This document shows, piece after piece, positions 51,363 to 60,332 of a stretch of DNA of 64,000 nt (the first letter of the stretch is position 1; each line of letters opens with the position of its first letter). The stretch is from Paenibacillus rhizovicinus (GTDB taxonomy: Bacteria; Bacillota; Bacilli; Paenibacillales; Paenibacillaceae): the NCBI RefSeq assembly GCF_010365285.1, contig NZ_CP048286.1:4738501-4802500 (forward strand), in the 5' to 3' direction. The notes under the pieces were generated by a model. The model had not been told where the DNA came from. It saw only the letters and a list, made by a program, of their open reading frames with translations, and made no database searches. The position numbers were made by a program, and so were the translations under genes.

Positions 51363-51824
51363 TTAGAACAACCCTCTGCCGATAAAATTTGCCGATACGG
51401 GTTGAAGTCCGAGCTCTCTTGCCCAAATGGACAACTGCCCCGTATGATGGATTCCATGTGCAATGACGTGACGCAAAATCTCGCCTTTCGTAAACGGGTC
51501 CTTCATCCACGAGGCGGTTACAATCTCCGTATCGAACGCGTCAGACCATGTATGAAGGAACTTCTTCGTTTCATTTATCCTGTCGGCGGAAATGGCTCTT
51601 ACTTGCTCGAGCGTCCGACAACTCGCATAATTTTCCGGAATATCGGGCATTCCTTGTATACTGCGAATCCAACTGCATTCCACATCGGCGATATGATACA
51701 AGGTATAGAGAATAGAGCCGGCTCCGCCGATTCGTGTGCGCAGCAATTCTTCGGTCGAGACTTGTTCGCACCACGTAAACCATTCTTCTCTGACCATCCA
51801 GTTATACTGAAACATCTTGATCAC
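51363..51824 (-). CDS. DinB-family protein
   Basis: The protein has 153 aa. Histidine triad H44 (LYTLYHIADVE), H123 and H127 (IAHGIHHTGQLSIWAREL) is typical of metal-binding DinB proteins. Ends FIGRGLF. Substrate unknown. It is convergent with the uxuA operon and divergent from the sigY operon. It is not closely related to the DinB protein at 5963-6454. Confidence 0.87.
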   Translation of the reverse strand: MIKMFQYNWMVREEWFTWCEQVSTEELLRTRIGGAGSILYTLYHIADVECSWIRSIQGMPDIPENYASCRTLEQVRAISADRINETKKFLHTWSDAFDTEIVTASWMKDPFTKGEILRHVIAHGIHHTGQLSIWARELGLQPVSANFIGRGLF

Positions 51825-51963
51825 TCTAATTCCCCCTTCGAATAATCCTGTGCATTCGGACTCCTCCAGTTATTCCCACTCTTTTCCACTAACCCTATAG
51901 TAGAACATTTGTTCCCATAAATCAAATGACATTTTATAATTTCCAAAGCTATTTTTTCCCAAG

Positions 51964-51989
51964 TGAACAAAAGCGTATCCCTCATCGTC
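51964..51989 (+). promoter_or_regulatory. ECF-type (SigY autoregulatory) promoter
   Basis: TGAACA (51964-51969), a 16-base spacer and CGTC (51986-51989) match the ECF sigma pattern, and fit the known self-regulated sigY promoter class in Bacillus. It lies 58 bases upstream of the sigma factor start codon. Confidence 0.75.
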
Positions 51990-52046
51990 ATATAGGCGAT
52001 AACGAGAACAATACCTCTTGCATTGAGAGCCGAAAGGAGCGGGAGC

Positions 52047-52604
52047 ATGTCCAGCGCAGAGCCGCTAACGGAAGACGAACAACAAATTGCGCGAGCCGTT
52101 CGCGGGGACGACGAAGCGCTGGCGGGACTGCTTCGCAGCAGCTACGGCATGCTTTACAAATATATGCTCAAAGTTACGATGAACAAACCCATGGCGGAGG
52201 ATCTCGTGCAGGACACGATGCTGCGGGCGATCGAGCGAATCGGAAGCTTTCAGCACAAGAGCAAGTTTTCAACATGGCTCATCTCCATTGCAACCAGGCG
52301 GTACATCGATGAAATGCGCAAGGAGCAGCGATCGCGCCGATGGCAGTCGGAAGAGCAGGCGCTGCAGGGGATACGGTTTCAAGCCGCGCTGCAGCAGCAG
52401 GATTGGCCGGACGCGCTGGATGCGCTTGGCGGGCTGTCCTACGACATGCGCGTTCCGATTTTGCTGAAATATTATTATGGCTACGCGTACGAGGAAATCG
52501 CCGCTTGGATGGACATTCCCGTCGGAACGGTAAAATCCAGACTGCACAACGGGCTGACCAAGCTGAGGAAGGAGCTGAAGGGCGATGAAAAAACGCGAGG
52601 ATGA
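52047..52604 (+). CDS. sigY: ECF-type RNA polymerase sigma factor SigY
   Basis: The protein has 185 aa from ATG at 52047 (AAAGGAG 8 bases upstream). Region 2 has AEDLVQDTMLRAIERIGSFQHKSKFSTWLISIATRRYIDEMRK, and region 4 has LPYDMRVPILLKYYYGYAYEEIAAWMDIPVGTVKSRLHNGLTKLRKEL-like sequence. Directly followed by yxlC-yxlD-yxlE-yxlF-yxlG in the Bacillus order, which fixes the name. SigY governs an operon for an ABC exporter and small membrane proteins linked to envelope or toxin stress. Confidence 0.93.
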   Translation: MSSAEPLTEDEQQIARAVRGDDEALAGLLRSSYGMLYKYMLKVTMNKPMAEDLVQDTMLRAIERIGSFQHKSKFSTWLISIATRRYIDEMRKEQRSRRWQSEEQALQGIRFQAALQQQDWPDALDALGGLSYDMRVPILLKYYYGYAYEEIAAWMDIPVGTVKSRLHNGLTKLRKELKGDEKTRG

Positions 52605-52926
52605 TGCCGGTCAGGAGCAGATGTTCCAGGAACTGCTGGGCGGGCAGGTGGAGATGTGGGATGAAGCGATTGTGCCGCCGCCTATGAATGAGGAAGCTTT
52701 CGCGAGGCTCGTGCGTGAAGGCAGGGAAGAACGGCGCCGTCGGCAGCGGCTCGAGCGTTATGCGTTCTGGTTCATTAGCGCGATCGTATTGTGCGGCATG
52801 CTGCTGCTCTGGCAGAGCAGCCTGCTTATGTTCGCTGTCCTGCAGGCTGCCGTGTTCGCGGGCGGCGGCGTCTTCCTGGTCTTCGGCTTCATTCGAACAA
52901 GCAAATCAAGGAGGAGCCACAGATGA
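52585..52926 (+). CDS. yxlC: YxlC, anti-SigY-type membrane protein
   Basis: The protein has 113 aa. A charged cytoplasmic N-terminal part (LGGQVEMWDEAIVPPPMNEEAFARLVREGREERRRRQRLE) is followed by two transmembrane helices (AFWFISAIVLCGMLLLWQ; LLMFAVLQAAVFAGGGVFLVFGF). Its start lies inside sigY (20-bp overlap), indicating coupling. YxlC is a negative regulator of SigY in Bacillus; the domain layout is that of a small anti-sigma factor. Identification rests on synteny and topology. Confidence 0.85.
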   Translation: MKKREDDAGQEQMFQELLGGQVEMWDEAIVPPPMNEEAFARLVREGREERRRRQRLERYAFWFISAIVLCGMLLLWQSSLLMFAVLQAAVFAGGGVFLVFGFIRTSKSRRSHR

Positions 52927-53147
52927 CAGGATCGGAAATTGCGCTGGTCATTGCCGTCGTCGTCATCCTGTTGTGCCAGGCCAACTGGTTGTTCTCGGAT
53001 GCGCGCAAGCATAGTCGATATCCGTGGTTTTGGGGCATTTGGGGACTTGTGCAATTCCCGATCCCGTTGTTGTTCTACTGGTTAATCGTCCGTATGCCGA
53101 AGCGCGTGAAGAACAAACGCGGCGGCGGGAATTCCAACATTGATTAG
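52923..53147 (+). CDS. yxlD: YxlD-like small membrane protein
   Basis: The protein has 74 aa from ATG at 52923 with AAGGAGG upstream, overlapping the yxlC stop by ATGA. Two hydrophobic helices (IALVIAVVVILLCQANWLF; PWFWGIWGLVQFPIPLLFYWLIV) surround SDARKHSRY, and a basic tail follows. It has the PLDc_N-like small-protein layout of YxlD, which in Bacillus acts with YxlC in controlling SigY. Confidence 0.82.
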   Translation: MTGSEIALVIAVVVILLCQANWLFSDARKHSRYPWFWGIWGLVQFPIPLLFYWLIVRMPKRVKNKRGGGNSNID

Positions 53148-53159
53148 GAGGCTTATATC

Positions 53160-53363
53160 ATGGATCAACTTTCAACCTCGCAGCTTGTCTCCATCCTAGT
53201 TCCGCTGGGCATCGTGGAGCTCGTACTTATGATTACGGCGATCGTCGCTTGCGTCCGGGCGGAGCGTACACGCGGTCCCAAGTGGCTGTGGATCTTGATC
53301 ATCATCGTTTTTAATCTCATCGGGTCCATCGTGTTCTTCGTGGCGGGGCGGAAATCCTCGTGA
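53160..53363 (+). CDS. yxlE: YxlE-like PLDc_N-domain small membrane protein
   Basis: The protein has 67 aa. Two transmembrane helices with the PLDc_N signature: VPLGIVELVLMITAIVACVRAERTRGPKWLWILIIIVFNLIGSIVFFVAGRKSS. It matches YxlE in length and position. RBS AGGAGG. Function unresolved; probably part of the SigY signalling or exporter complex. Its stop overlaps the ATPase gene start (GTGA). Confidence 0.85.
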   Translation: MDQLSTSQLVSILVPLGIVELVLMITAIVACVRAERTRGPKWLWILIIIVFNLIGSIVFFVAGRKSS

Positions 53364-54355
53364 GCAAGGGAGCGAACGAAGGGATGACTTCCGCAGGCCA
53401 ACTGCCCTTCGCCGGGGCAAAAGCAATGGTTGCAATAAGCGCCGTATCGAAAAATTTCGGTTCTGTCCGCTCGCTAGACCAGATCGACTTGAAGTTGTTC
53501 GAAGGCCGGTGCACGGCGCTGCTCGGTCCGAACGGAGCCGGCAAAACGACGCTGCTCCGCATTCTGACCGGCCTCCTCGCCCCCACATCGGGCAGCGTAA
53601 GCTTTCAAAGCCTGGCGCCAGGAGCAGATCCGCGTTCCCTTATCGGATATTTGCCGCAAATTCCGGCTTTCTACGACTGGATGAGCGGCAGCGAGTTTCT
53701 CCGCTTTGCTGGTAGTCTGTGCGGATTATCAGCCCGCGAATCAGCATCGCAATGCAAGGAGCTGTTGGATCGCGTAGGTCTTGGAGCCGCTGCAGGCAAG
53801 AGAAGAATCGGGGGTTATTCCGGCGGCATGAAACAGCGGCTAGGCCTAGCGCAGGCACTTATTCACCGTCCCAAGCTGCTCATACTGGACGAGCCGGTCT
53901 CGGCGCTCGATCCTGTAGGCAGACGCGAGGTGATGGAGCTGCTCCGCGAATTGAAAAGGGAGATGACGATCCTTTTCTCGACGCATGTGCTTCACGATGC
54001 AGAGGAGCTTTGCGACGATGTGATTATTTTGCAGCAAGGACGAGTTTCGGTCAGCGGAGCCGTCAGCGAGATTCGCGGCATTCATCGTACGCCGATCATC
54101 ACGGTGGAAGTCGAGGATAACGGCCCTGCACGTAAACGGCTGGCTGATTGGCTGAACCGGCTTTCCCATCCATCCATCACATCCGCCGTTCTGCAGCCGG
54201 GCGAATTCTCCGCCAAGCTTCAAGTCCTGCAAGCAGAAGAAGCCAAGACCTATATATTGCAGCAGTTGCTGGCGATCCCCATGCCGATCACGAAGCTTGA
54301 AGTCGGACATGCCTCGCTGGAGGATATCTTTTTGAAGGCGGTGCATGCGCGGTGA
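53360..54355 (+). CDS. yxlF: YxlF-like ABC transporter ATP-binding protein
   Basis: The protein has 331 aa from GTG overlapping the yxlE stop. Walker A GPNGAGKTT, signature YSGGMKQRLGLAQALIHRP, Walker B LLILDEPVSALDPVGRRE and switch histidine STHVLHD are all intact. The domain resembles drug or bacteriocin exporter ATPases (CcmA class), with a C-terminal extension. It pairs with the downstream YxlG permease, overlapping by GTGA. Confidence 0.92.
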   Translation: MSKGANEGMTSAGQLPFAGAKAMVAISAVSKNFGSVRSLDQIDLKLFEGRCTALLGPNGAGKTTLLRILTGLLAPTSGSVSFQSLAPGADPRSLIGYLPQIPAFYDWMSGSEFLRFAGSLCGLSARESASQCKELLDRVGLGAAAGKRRIGGYSGGMKQRLGLAQALIHRPKLLILDEPVSALDPVGRREVMELLRELKREMTILFSTHVLHDAEELCDDVIILQQGRVSVSGAVSEIRGIHRTPIITVEVEDNGPARKRLADWLNRLSHPSITSAVLQPGEFSAKLQVLQAEEAKTYILQQLLAIPMPITKLEVGHASLEDIFLKAVHAR

Positions 54356-55125
54356 GGAAGTGGATGGTATTGTACCGCAAAGAATGGCTGGAGCTCGTTC
54401 GGACCTATAAACTGATCTGGGTGCCGCTGGTATTCCTGCTGCTCGGCGCCATGCAGCCGGTCACGACGTACTTTATGCCTGATATTCTTGCGCATGCGGG
54501 GAATTTGCCGGAAGGGGCAGTCATCTCCATCCCCATGCCGACCGCGGGCGAAATGATGGCGCAGACGCTGCAGCAGTTCAATACAATTGGGCTGTTGATC
54601 ATCGCTCTGTCGTCAATGAACGGCATTTCCGCTGAAAGGAACGGGGGCATAACGGCCATGATTCTCGTAAAACCGATCGCCTTTCGAGGCTACGTCGCAG
54701 CAAAGCTGGCGTCACAGATCACGCTGATCGGCATTGCGTTCGCCGCCGGCTTCGGCGCGGCTTATTATTATACGAGCGTGTTGATCGGCACGCCCGAATG
54801 GAGAGGAAGCTTGGCCGCGTTTCTATTCTATTGGTTGTGGCTCGTGCTTGCAGGTGCGCTTACGCTATGCTTCAGCGCTCTTCTGCGCAGCGGTGCGGCC
54901 GCAGCGGCATGCTCGCTTGGACTGCTTGCCTTGCTTGCAGTATTGGGATCGCTCTTGCCGGATGCGCTTGGCGCAAGCCCGGGCATGCTGCCCAAACTGG
55001 CAGCGGCACAGTATCTCGATACGGATTCTAGCAAAAGCTGGCTGTCGGTTATCGTCACATTTTGCGTTTTGGCAGCGGCTCTCGAAACGGCAGCCTTCGC
55101 CCTCCGCAAACGCCCTGCGCTCTAG
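54352..55125 (+). CDS. yxlG: YxlG-like ABC-2-type permease
   Basis: The protein has 257 aa and about six transmembrane helices in ABC-2 order. It opens WMVLYRKEWLELVRTYKLIWVPLVFLLLGAMQPVTTYFM and includes ALSSMNGISAERNGGITAMILVKPIAFRGYVAAKLASQ, typical of NosY-like permeases. It is the membrane half of the SigY-controlled exporter, cargo unknown. GTG start overlaps yxlF. Confidence 0.9.
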   Translation: MRKWMVLYRKEWLELVRTYKLIWVPLVFLLLGAMQPVTTYFMPDILAHAGNLPEGAVISIPMPTAGEMMAQTLQQFNTIGLLIIALSSMNGISAERNGGITAMILVKPIAFRGYVAAKLASQITLIGIAFAAGFGAAYYYTSVLIGTPEWRGSLAAFLFYWLWLVLAGALTLCFSALLRSGAAAAACSLGLLALLAVLGSLLPDALGASPGMLPKLAAAQYLDTDSSKSWLSVIVTFCVLAAALETAAFALRKRPAL

Positions 55126-55219
55126 GCGAATCGCCGCTTCGCTCTATTGGACTTCCAGCTCGTTTTTTAGTAGGATAGATTCATAGAGTAACGGCTATTG
55201 GGTGACAGGAGCTGACAAA

Positions 55220-55600
55220 ATGTATAAATTAGGACAACGCATCATAATCATGTCCGATAAGTTTGAACAAAGCCTCCCGATCGGGGAGTATGGCTATATT
55301 ATTGCGTACGACCGGAATGCCGACAATGCGTTCGATTACGTGATTCGCGTGCCGAAGGCGAACCGGAACTTCTACGTGCCGGCGGCCGATATCGAGCTTG
55401 AAGAAGTGCTCATCAAGCTGGAAGTCGACAAGCTGGAGCGGGAAGCGCTGATCGATTTCGCGCTGGCTACGCATAATGCAGAGCTGTTCCATCGGATCAT
55501 GAACGGGGATCAGGAACCGGAAGAAGAGGACAACAGCGGCAACGAGCCGCAGTCCAAAGAAGATTTCATGCGTCAAGTACGATTGAAAGCGTGGATTTAA
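55220..55600 (+). CDS. IDEAL-domain protein
   Basis: The protein has 126 aa from ATG at 55220 (AGGAG 9 bases upstream). N-terminal beta-rich part (YKLGQRIIIMSDKFEQSLPIGEYGYIIAYDRNADNAFDYVIRVPKANRNFYVPAADIEL). Near 75-100 is LEREALIDFALATHNAELFHRIMNG, matching the IDEAL motif found at the ends of Firmicutes cytosolic proteins such as YpiB. An acidic tail follows. Function unknown. Terminator at 55656. Confidence 0.75.
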   Translation: MYKLGQRIIIMSDKFEQSLPIGEYGYIIAYDRNADNAFDYVIRVPKANRNFYVPAADIELEEVLIKLEVDKLEREALIDFALATHNAELFHRIMNGDQEPEEEDNSGNEPQSKEDFMRQVRLKAWI

Positions 55601-55655
55601 TCCATCCGTAATGATGGATGCAGTCCGATAGCCGGCCTATAGCGCGGCATAATAG

Positions 55656-55690
55656 AAAGCCTCCAGCCCGACTCGGGATGGAGGCTTTTT
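55656..55690 (+). terminator. Bidirectional intrinsic terminator
   Basis: A 10-bp stem AAAGCCTCCA / TGGAGGCTTT (55656-55665, 55679-55688) with an inner CCCG/CGGG stem and T run. It serves the IDEAL gene on the plus strand and the convergent secreted-protein gene on the minus strand. Confidence 0.85.
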
Positions 55691-55716
55691 TACTCATTGA
55701 AGCAAGACTTCTAGAC

Positions 55717-56574
55717 TTATGCGCCGCTGGTTTCCCCTGCAGACGCAGCGGCCGAGGAATCGGAAGTAGATCCCGTTTGGTCACTCTCTGCAGCGCGGTG
55801 CTTCATTTTCGCGCCGCCGCGTTCGCCGGCTTTGGGCTGCGTGCCGTTGACGATTTTCTCGGCGATGCCGGCAGCGTTCGCGATCGCTTTATCCGCCTGC
55901 TCCTGCGTCATTTTACCTGCCGTTACAGCAGCGTTCAGGCTGTCCACGATCGTTTGTTTTTGCGCATCGATGAGCGTTTGAACGTCAACGCCTTTCTCTT
56001 TGGCGACGTCCGCCAGCGATTTGCCCGCGGCCAGCTCTTTCTTCAACTCATCTGCGCTCAAACCAAACAGTTTGGCGGACGCGGTCAGATCCAATTTACC
56101 GAAGCCGATTCCGCCGCCGCGGCCTTCGAATCCTTTATGGCCTGCCATGCCTTTGCCTTGATCGAATTTCATCTGCCCGTCCAACGTTTTGTCGAGATTA
56201 TCGGTGAACTTTTGTTTTTGTTCCGCTTGCTGCTTGTCGAAGGCCGTCGTCATGGCAGCTTTCAGCGCATCCCGGGTAACGCCTTGCTCGTCCGCGATTT
56301 GCGCGAGCGTTTTGCCTGCGGCAAGCTTCTCTTGCAGCGTTTTCGCGTCCAGCTTAAGCAGGTCCAGCACTTCCTGGCTGACAGCGCCGCCGCGGAAGCC
56401 GCCTTGCTTGAATTTCGGTGCCTGCGTCGTATCTTTCTGCGTCGCGGCCGCACTGCTCGAAGCGCTTGAATCCGTCGTGGTTGTAGTATCCGTAGCCGCG
56501 TATGCGCTCAGTGGAATCATGACGGCGAGTGCCGCCGCGATCGTCAAGGATTTCATCGTTTTGTTCATCTTCAT
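55717..56574 (-). CDS. Secreted helical-repeat protein of unknown function
   Basis: The protein has 285 aa from ATG at 56574 (GGAGGG 7 bases upstream). Signal peptide ends near SAYAA. A Thr/Ser/Ala-rich linker follows. Two homologous helical units are visible: LLKLDAKTLQEKLAAGKTLAQIADEQGVTRDAL and LFGLSADELKKELAAGKSLADVAKEKGVDVQTL. A Gly/Lys-rich segment (KGMAGHKGFEGRGGGIGFGK) separates them. The tail is again low in complexity. No cell-wall anchor or lipobox is seen, so it is probably free or loosely bound outside the cell. No family with known function recognised. Confidence 0.8.
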   Translation of the reverse strand: MKMNKTMKSLTIAAALAVMIPLSAYAATDTTTTTDSSASSSAAATQKDTTQAPKFKQGGFRGGAVSQEVLDLLKLDAKTLQEKLAAGKTLAQIADEQGVTRDALKAAMTTAFDKQQAEQKQKFTDNLDKTLDGQMKFDQGKGMAGHKGFEGRGGGIGFGKLDLTASAKLFGLSADELKKELAAGKSLADVAKEKGVDVQTLIDAQKQTIVDSLNAAVTAGKMTQEQADKAIANAAGIAEKIVNGTQPKAGERGGAKMKHRAAESDQTGSTSDSSAAASAGETSGA

Positions 56575-56680
56575 TCGTATTCCCTCCAAAATAATTGTAG
56601 TGGGTAAAGCTGGTTACAGTTCCCAGTATGGTCAGCCAACCTTAAAACAAGCTTAAATTGGCGTAAGCGTTCCATTAGCT

Positions 56681-56869
56681 TCAAATGAAGTTTGGCTTCA
56701 TATTAGAGACCTTGTTCTGGAATCCTTCTTTCCTTCCGATGATCCGCACTTGAATTACATTTGCATCTTCCGATTCTGCCGGCTTCCGCCGGCAGGTTTT
56801 TCGTGCTCGCGCTTCGAGCGGTAAACGGACGTCGATCGGGCTGCAGTCTTCCTGCATTCCGACAATCAT
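56681..56869 (-). CDS. Possible small protein
   Basis: A 62-codon minus-strand frame starts MIVGMQEDCSPIDVRLPLEA at 56869 and has AGGAG 6 bases upstream, a good ribosome site. The middle is basic (RARKTCRRKPAE), the end VIQVRIIGRKEGFQNKVSNM is strand-like. No family recognised. A GC hairpin lies inside it, which could instead mean non-coding DNA. Confidence 0.35.
   Translation of the reverse strand: MIVGMQEDCSPIDVRLPLEARARKTCRRKPAESEDANVIQVRIIGRKEGFQNKVSNMKPNFI
56776..56801 (+). terminator. Terminator-like hairpin inside the pre-gatC region
   Basis: A perfect 8-bp stem CTGCCGGC / GCCGGCAG with TTCC loop is followed by GTTTTTC on the plus strand. No plus-strand gene ends just upstream, so it may act on leaky transcription or be coincidental. 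Confidence 0.45.
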
Positions 56870-56901
56870 AACGCACTCCTGCGAGAGCCGATGCATTTGC
56901 A

Positions 56902-56931
56902 TTGAGTTTAATTCCAGCCTTGCGTTATAAT
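56902..56931 (+). promoter_or_regulatory. Promoter of gatCAB
   Basis: TTGAGT (56902-56907), an 18-base spacer and consensus TATAAT (56926-56931), 47 bases upstream of the gatC start codon. Confidence 0.75.
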
Positions 56932-56977
56932 AGGTAGAATGTGTGCATTATCGATGGAAAGGACGGGACATGAGACG

Positions 56978-57265
56978 ATGAGCATCACGATTAAAGATGT
57001 TGAGCATGTGGCCAATCTGGCCCGGCTGGAGCTTTCCGAGCAAGAGAAGGAACAATTCGCCGGACAGTTGAACGCGATCTTGAAATACGCGGAGAAGCTG
57101 AACGAGCTGCAAACCGATGATGTGGAACCGACCAGCCACGTGCTGCCGGTGTACAATGTCATGCGGGATGACGTTATTCGCGAGTCCGTTACGAACGAGA
57201 CCGCGCTGCGCAATGCGCCCGAAGATGAAGACGGCCAGTTTAAAGTGCCGGCCGTGCTGGAATAA
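56978..57265 (+). CDS. gatC: Aspartyl/glutamyl-tRNA amidotransferase subunit C
   Basis: The protein has 95 aa, the usual GatC length, with start ATG at 56978. ITIKDVEHVANLARLELSEQEKEQFAGQLNAILKYAEKLNELQTDDVEPTSHVLP is characteristic. GatC stabilises the GatA-GatB complex that converts misacylated Glu-tRNA(Gln) or Asp-tRNA(Asn) to Gln- or Asn-tRNA. First gene of gatCAB. Confidence 0.96.
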   Translation: MSITIKDVEHVANLARLELSEQEKEQFAGQLNAILKYAEKLNELQTDDVEPTSHVLPVYNVMRDDVIRESVTNETALRNAPEDEDGQFKVPAVLE

Positions 57266-57300
57266 ATTCGCTTGCAAGGAAATGAAGGGAGGAACGGCTG

Positions 57301-58758
57301 TTGGCACTTTTCGATTTACGCCTTCAGGAAGTACATAATCAATTGAGAAAGAAAGAGTTGTCGGTCGCTGATCTGGTGGACGCTTCTTTCTCGCGTATCG
57401 CCGCGACGGACGCTTCCATCCAAGCGTTCTTGACCTTGAATGAAGAAGGCGCTCGCACCGCGGCCGCCGAGCTGGACAAAGCGCTGGCTGACGGCAGCGA
57501 GCAAGGTTTGCTTTTCGGCCTGCCTGCCGGCATCAAGGATAATATCGTCACCGAAGGTTTGCTCACGACTTGCGCAAGCCAGTTTCTGCGCAACTACGAC
57601 CCAATCTATGACGCAACGGTCACGAAGAAGCTGAAGGCCGCGCAATCGGTCACGATCGGCAAGCTGAACATGGACGAGTTCGCCATGGGCGGCTCCAACG
57701 AGAACTCGAGCTTTCACCCGACGCGCAATCCGTGGAACACGGATTATGTTCCGGGCGGTTCGAGCGGCGGCTCGGCGGCTTCCGTCGCGGCAGGACAAGT
57801 GTATTTCGCGCTTGGCTCCGATACCGGCGGCTCTATCCGCCAGCCGGCTGCATATTGCGGCATCGTCGGGTTGAAGCCAACCTACGGCCTCGTATCGCGT
57901 TTCGGCCTCGTGGCATTCGCTTCGTCGCTCGACCAGATCGGTCCGCTGACGAAGAACGTCGAGGACTCGGCTTATGTGCTGCAAGCGATCGCCGGCTACG
58001 ACCAGAACGACTCCACTTCGGCGAACGTCGAAATTCCGGATTACGTCAGCGCGCTGAACGGCGACGTGAAGGGACTCCGAATCGGCGTTCCGAAGGAATA
58101 TTTGGGACAAGGCATCGATCCGCAAGTGAAAGAAGCGGTTCTTGCCGCGCTTAAGCAATTCGAGAGCCTCGGAGCTACGTGGGAGGAAGTGTCCCTGCCG
58201 CATACGGAATATGCGGTCGCGACCTACTACCTGCTCGCTTCGTCGGAAGCGTCCTCCAACCTGGCCCGTTTCGATGGCGTTCGCTATGGCGTTCGCGCGG
58301 AGAATCCGGATAACCTGCTTGACTTGTACCGCAAGTCGCGCAGCCAAGGCTTCGGCCAAGAAGTGAAGCGCCGTATCATGCTCGGCACGTACGCGCTCAG
58401 CTCCGGCTATTACGACGCCTATTATTTGAAAGCTCAGAAAGTGCGCACGCTGATCAAACAGGACTTTGACAACGTGTTCCAGAATTTCGATCTCATCATC
58501 GGACCGACGGCGCCAACGGCGGCATTCCCGATCGGCGAGCAGGTCGGCGACCCGCTGACGATGTATTTGAACGATATCTGCACGATCCCGGTCAGCTTGG
58601 CAGGCGTTCCTGCAATCAGCGTGCCGTGCGGTTTCGCGAACGGGCTGCCGGTCGGTTTGCAAATCATCGGCAAAGCATTCGACGAGCGTACGGTGCTTCG
58701 CGCCGCGCATGCGTACGAACAGCATACTGAGCATCACAAACAACGTCCGCAACTGTAG
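57301..58758 (+). CDS. gatA: Aspartyl/glutamyl-tRNA amidotransferase subunit A
   Basis: The protein has 485 aa. The amidase-signature catalytic triad is K79 (GIKDNI), S154 (GGSSGGSAA) and S178 (DTGGSIR), at the same numbers as Staphylococcus GatA. It releases ammonia from glutamine and channels it to GatB. TTG start preceded by GGGAGGA; 35 bp after gatC. Confidence 0.97.
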   Translation: MALFDLRLQEVHNQLRKKELSVADLVDASFSRIAATDASIQAFLTLNEEGARTAAAELDKALADGSEQGLLFGLPAGIKDNIVTEGLLTTCASQFLRNYDPIYDATVTKKLKAAQSVTIGKLNMDEFAMGGSNENSSFHPTRNPWNTDYVPGGSSGGSAASVAAGQVYFALGSDTGGSIRQPAAYCGIVGLKPTYGLVSRFGLVAFASSLDQIGPLTKNVEDSAYVLQAIAGYDQNDSTSANVEIPDYVSALNGDVKGLRIGVPKEYLGQGIDPQVKEAVLAALKQFESLGATWEEVSLPHTEYAVATYYLLASSEASSNLARFDGVRYGVRAENPDNLLDLYRKSRSQGFGQEVKRRIMLGTYALSSGYYDAYYLKAQKVRTLIKQDFDNVFQNFDLIIGPTAPTAAFPIGEQVGDPLTMYLNDICTIPVSLAGVPAISVPCGFANGLPVGLQIIGKAFDERTVLRAAHAYEQHTEHHKQRPQL

Positions 58759-58788
58759 CGGACGGCTAGGAAGCAGGAGGGCGAAACC

Positions 58789-60231
58789 ATGTTTGAACCG
58801 AACAAATACGAAACGGTCGTCGGCCTGGAGGTCCACGTAGAGCTGCATACGAAGAGTAAAATCTTCTGCGGCTGCTCCACGTCCTTCGGCGCGCCGCCGA
58901 ACTCTCATACATGTCCGGTCTGTCTCGGACACCCCGGCGTTCTGCCGGTATTGAACCGCCAGGCGATCGAATATGCGATGAAAGCCGCGATGGCGCTCAA
59001 CTGCCAGATCGCGGACATCAGCAAGTTCGACCGGAAGAATTATTTCTACCCCGATTCGCCAAAAGCGTATCAAATTTCTCAATTCGATAAACCGGTCGGC
59101 GAGCACGGCTGGATCGACATCGAAGTGAACGGCCAAACGAAACGCATCGGCATCACGCGCCTCCACTTGGAGGAGGATGCGGGCAAACTGACGCATATAG
59201 ACGGCGGCTTCGGTTCCCTCGTCGATTTCAACCGCGTCGGTACGCCGCTTATCGAGATCGTATCGGAGCCGGATATCCGTACGCCGGAAGAGGCGAAGGC
59301 CTATCTGGAGAAGCTGAAAGCGATCATGCTCTACTGCGACGTCTCGGATGTGAAGATGGAAGAAGGCTCGCTCCGCTGCGACGCCAACATCAGTATCCGG
59401 CCTTACGGCCAAGAGCAGTTCGGCACTCGCGCCGAGCTCAAGAACATGAACTCCTTCCGCGGCGTTCAGCGCGGCTTGGAGTACGAAGAGATGCGCCAAG
59501 CCGACGTCCTCGACAGCGGGGGCAAAGTCGTGCAGGAAACGCGTCGCTGGGATGAGACCCAAGGCAAGACATTCTCGATGCGGAGCAAGGAAGAAGCACA
59601 TGATTACCGCTACTTCCCGGACCCGGATCTTGTTCAAATCCATATCGACGACGAGTGGAAAGCGCGTGTCCTTGCGTCCATTCCAGAGCTGCCGGATGCC
59701 CGTAAAGCCCGTTATACGGCTGAATTCGGTCTGCCCTCCTATGATGCGGAAGTGATCACGGCGTCCAAGAAGCTGGCGGATTTCTTCGAAGAGAGCCTGC
59801 AATACACGAACGATGCTAAAGCGGTATCGAACTGGATCATGGGCGATCTTCTGGGCTACCTCAACGCGGGGAGTCTGGAGCTGGAAGACATCAAACTTAC
59901 GGGTCAAGGGCTCGGCGAGATGATCGGTCTCATGGAGAAAGGCATCATCAGCAGCAAGATCGCGAAGACGGTCTTCAAAGAAATGCTGGAAACGGGCAAG
60001 CGTCCGCAGCAAATCGTCGAAGAGCAGGGGCTTGTCCAAATCAGCGACGAAGGCGCGATTGCCGAAGTCGTTGACCGGATCGTAAGCGCAAACCCGCAGT
60101 CTGTCGAGGATTTCAAAGCAGGCAAAGAGAAAGCGATCGGCTTCCTTGTCGGCCAAGTCATGAAAGAAACGAAAGGCAAAGCGAATCCGGCGCTGGTCAA
60201 CAAGCTGCTGCTCGCTCGCCTCAATCAATAA
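58789..60231 (+). CDS. gatB: Aspartyl/glutamyl-tRNA amidotransferase subunit B
   Basis: The protein has 480 aa. Opens [28 protein letters not shown] with zinc cysteines in CGC and CPVC, then [18 protein letters not shown] and [15 protein letters not shown]. The C-terminal YqeY-like tail binds tRNA. It phosphorylates the misacylated tRNA and transfers ammonia. RBS AGGAGG. Followed by a hairpin terminator. Confidence 0.97.
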   Translation: MFEPNKYETVVGLEVHVELHTKSKIFCGCSTSFGAPPNSHTCPVCLGHPGVLPVLNRQAIEYAMKAAMALNCQIADISKFDRKNYFYPDSPKAYQISQFDKPVGEHGWIDIEVNGQTKRIGITRLHLEEDAGKLTHIDGGFGSLVDFNRVGTPLIEIVSEPDIRTPEEAKAYLEKLKAIMLYCDVSDVKMEEGSLRCDANISIRPYGQEQFGTRAELKNMNSFRGVQRGLEYEEMRQADVLDSGGKVVQETRRWDETQGKTFSMRSKEEAHDYRYFPDPDLVQIHIDDEWKARVLASIPELPDARKARYTAEFGLPSYDAEVITASKKLADFFEESLQYTNDAKAVSNWIMGDLLGYLNAGSLELEDIKLTGQGLGEMIGLMEKGIISSKIAKTVFKEMLETGKRPQQIVEEQGLVQISDEGAIAEVVDRIVSANPQSVEDFKAGKEKAIGFLVGQVMKETKGKANPALVNKLLLARLNQ

Positions 60232-60245
60232 TTTCGTAGGCTATC

Positions 60246-60283
60246 GAAGAGGCATGTCCGTCACGCGCGGACATGCCTCTTTC
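60246..60283 (+). terminator. Intrinsic terminator of gatCAB
   Basis: A perfect 14-bp stem (60247-60260 with 60268-60281), 7-base loop and a short T tract (TTTC), 15 bases after gatB. Confidence 0.78.
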
Positions 60284-60332
60284 GTGCGTGCTGAATATGT
60301 TACAATATGGATAGAAGACTGTGTAGGATTGG

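Larger units (their letters stand above)
56575..56977 (-). other. Intergenic region upstream of gatC
   Basis: This 403-bp stretch contains one weak small frame on the minus strand (56681-56869), a perfect 8-bp GC hairpin with T run (56776-56801) and the gatC promoter (56902-56931). Otherwise nothing convincing. Confidence 0.6.

Noticed and set aside
57316..60228. A 970-codon open frame on the minus strand across gatA and gatB
   Set aside because: It is antisense to two unmistakable housekeeping genes and arises from their codon composition. The protein is Arg/His/Asp-rich with no domain.
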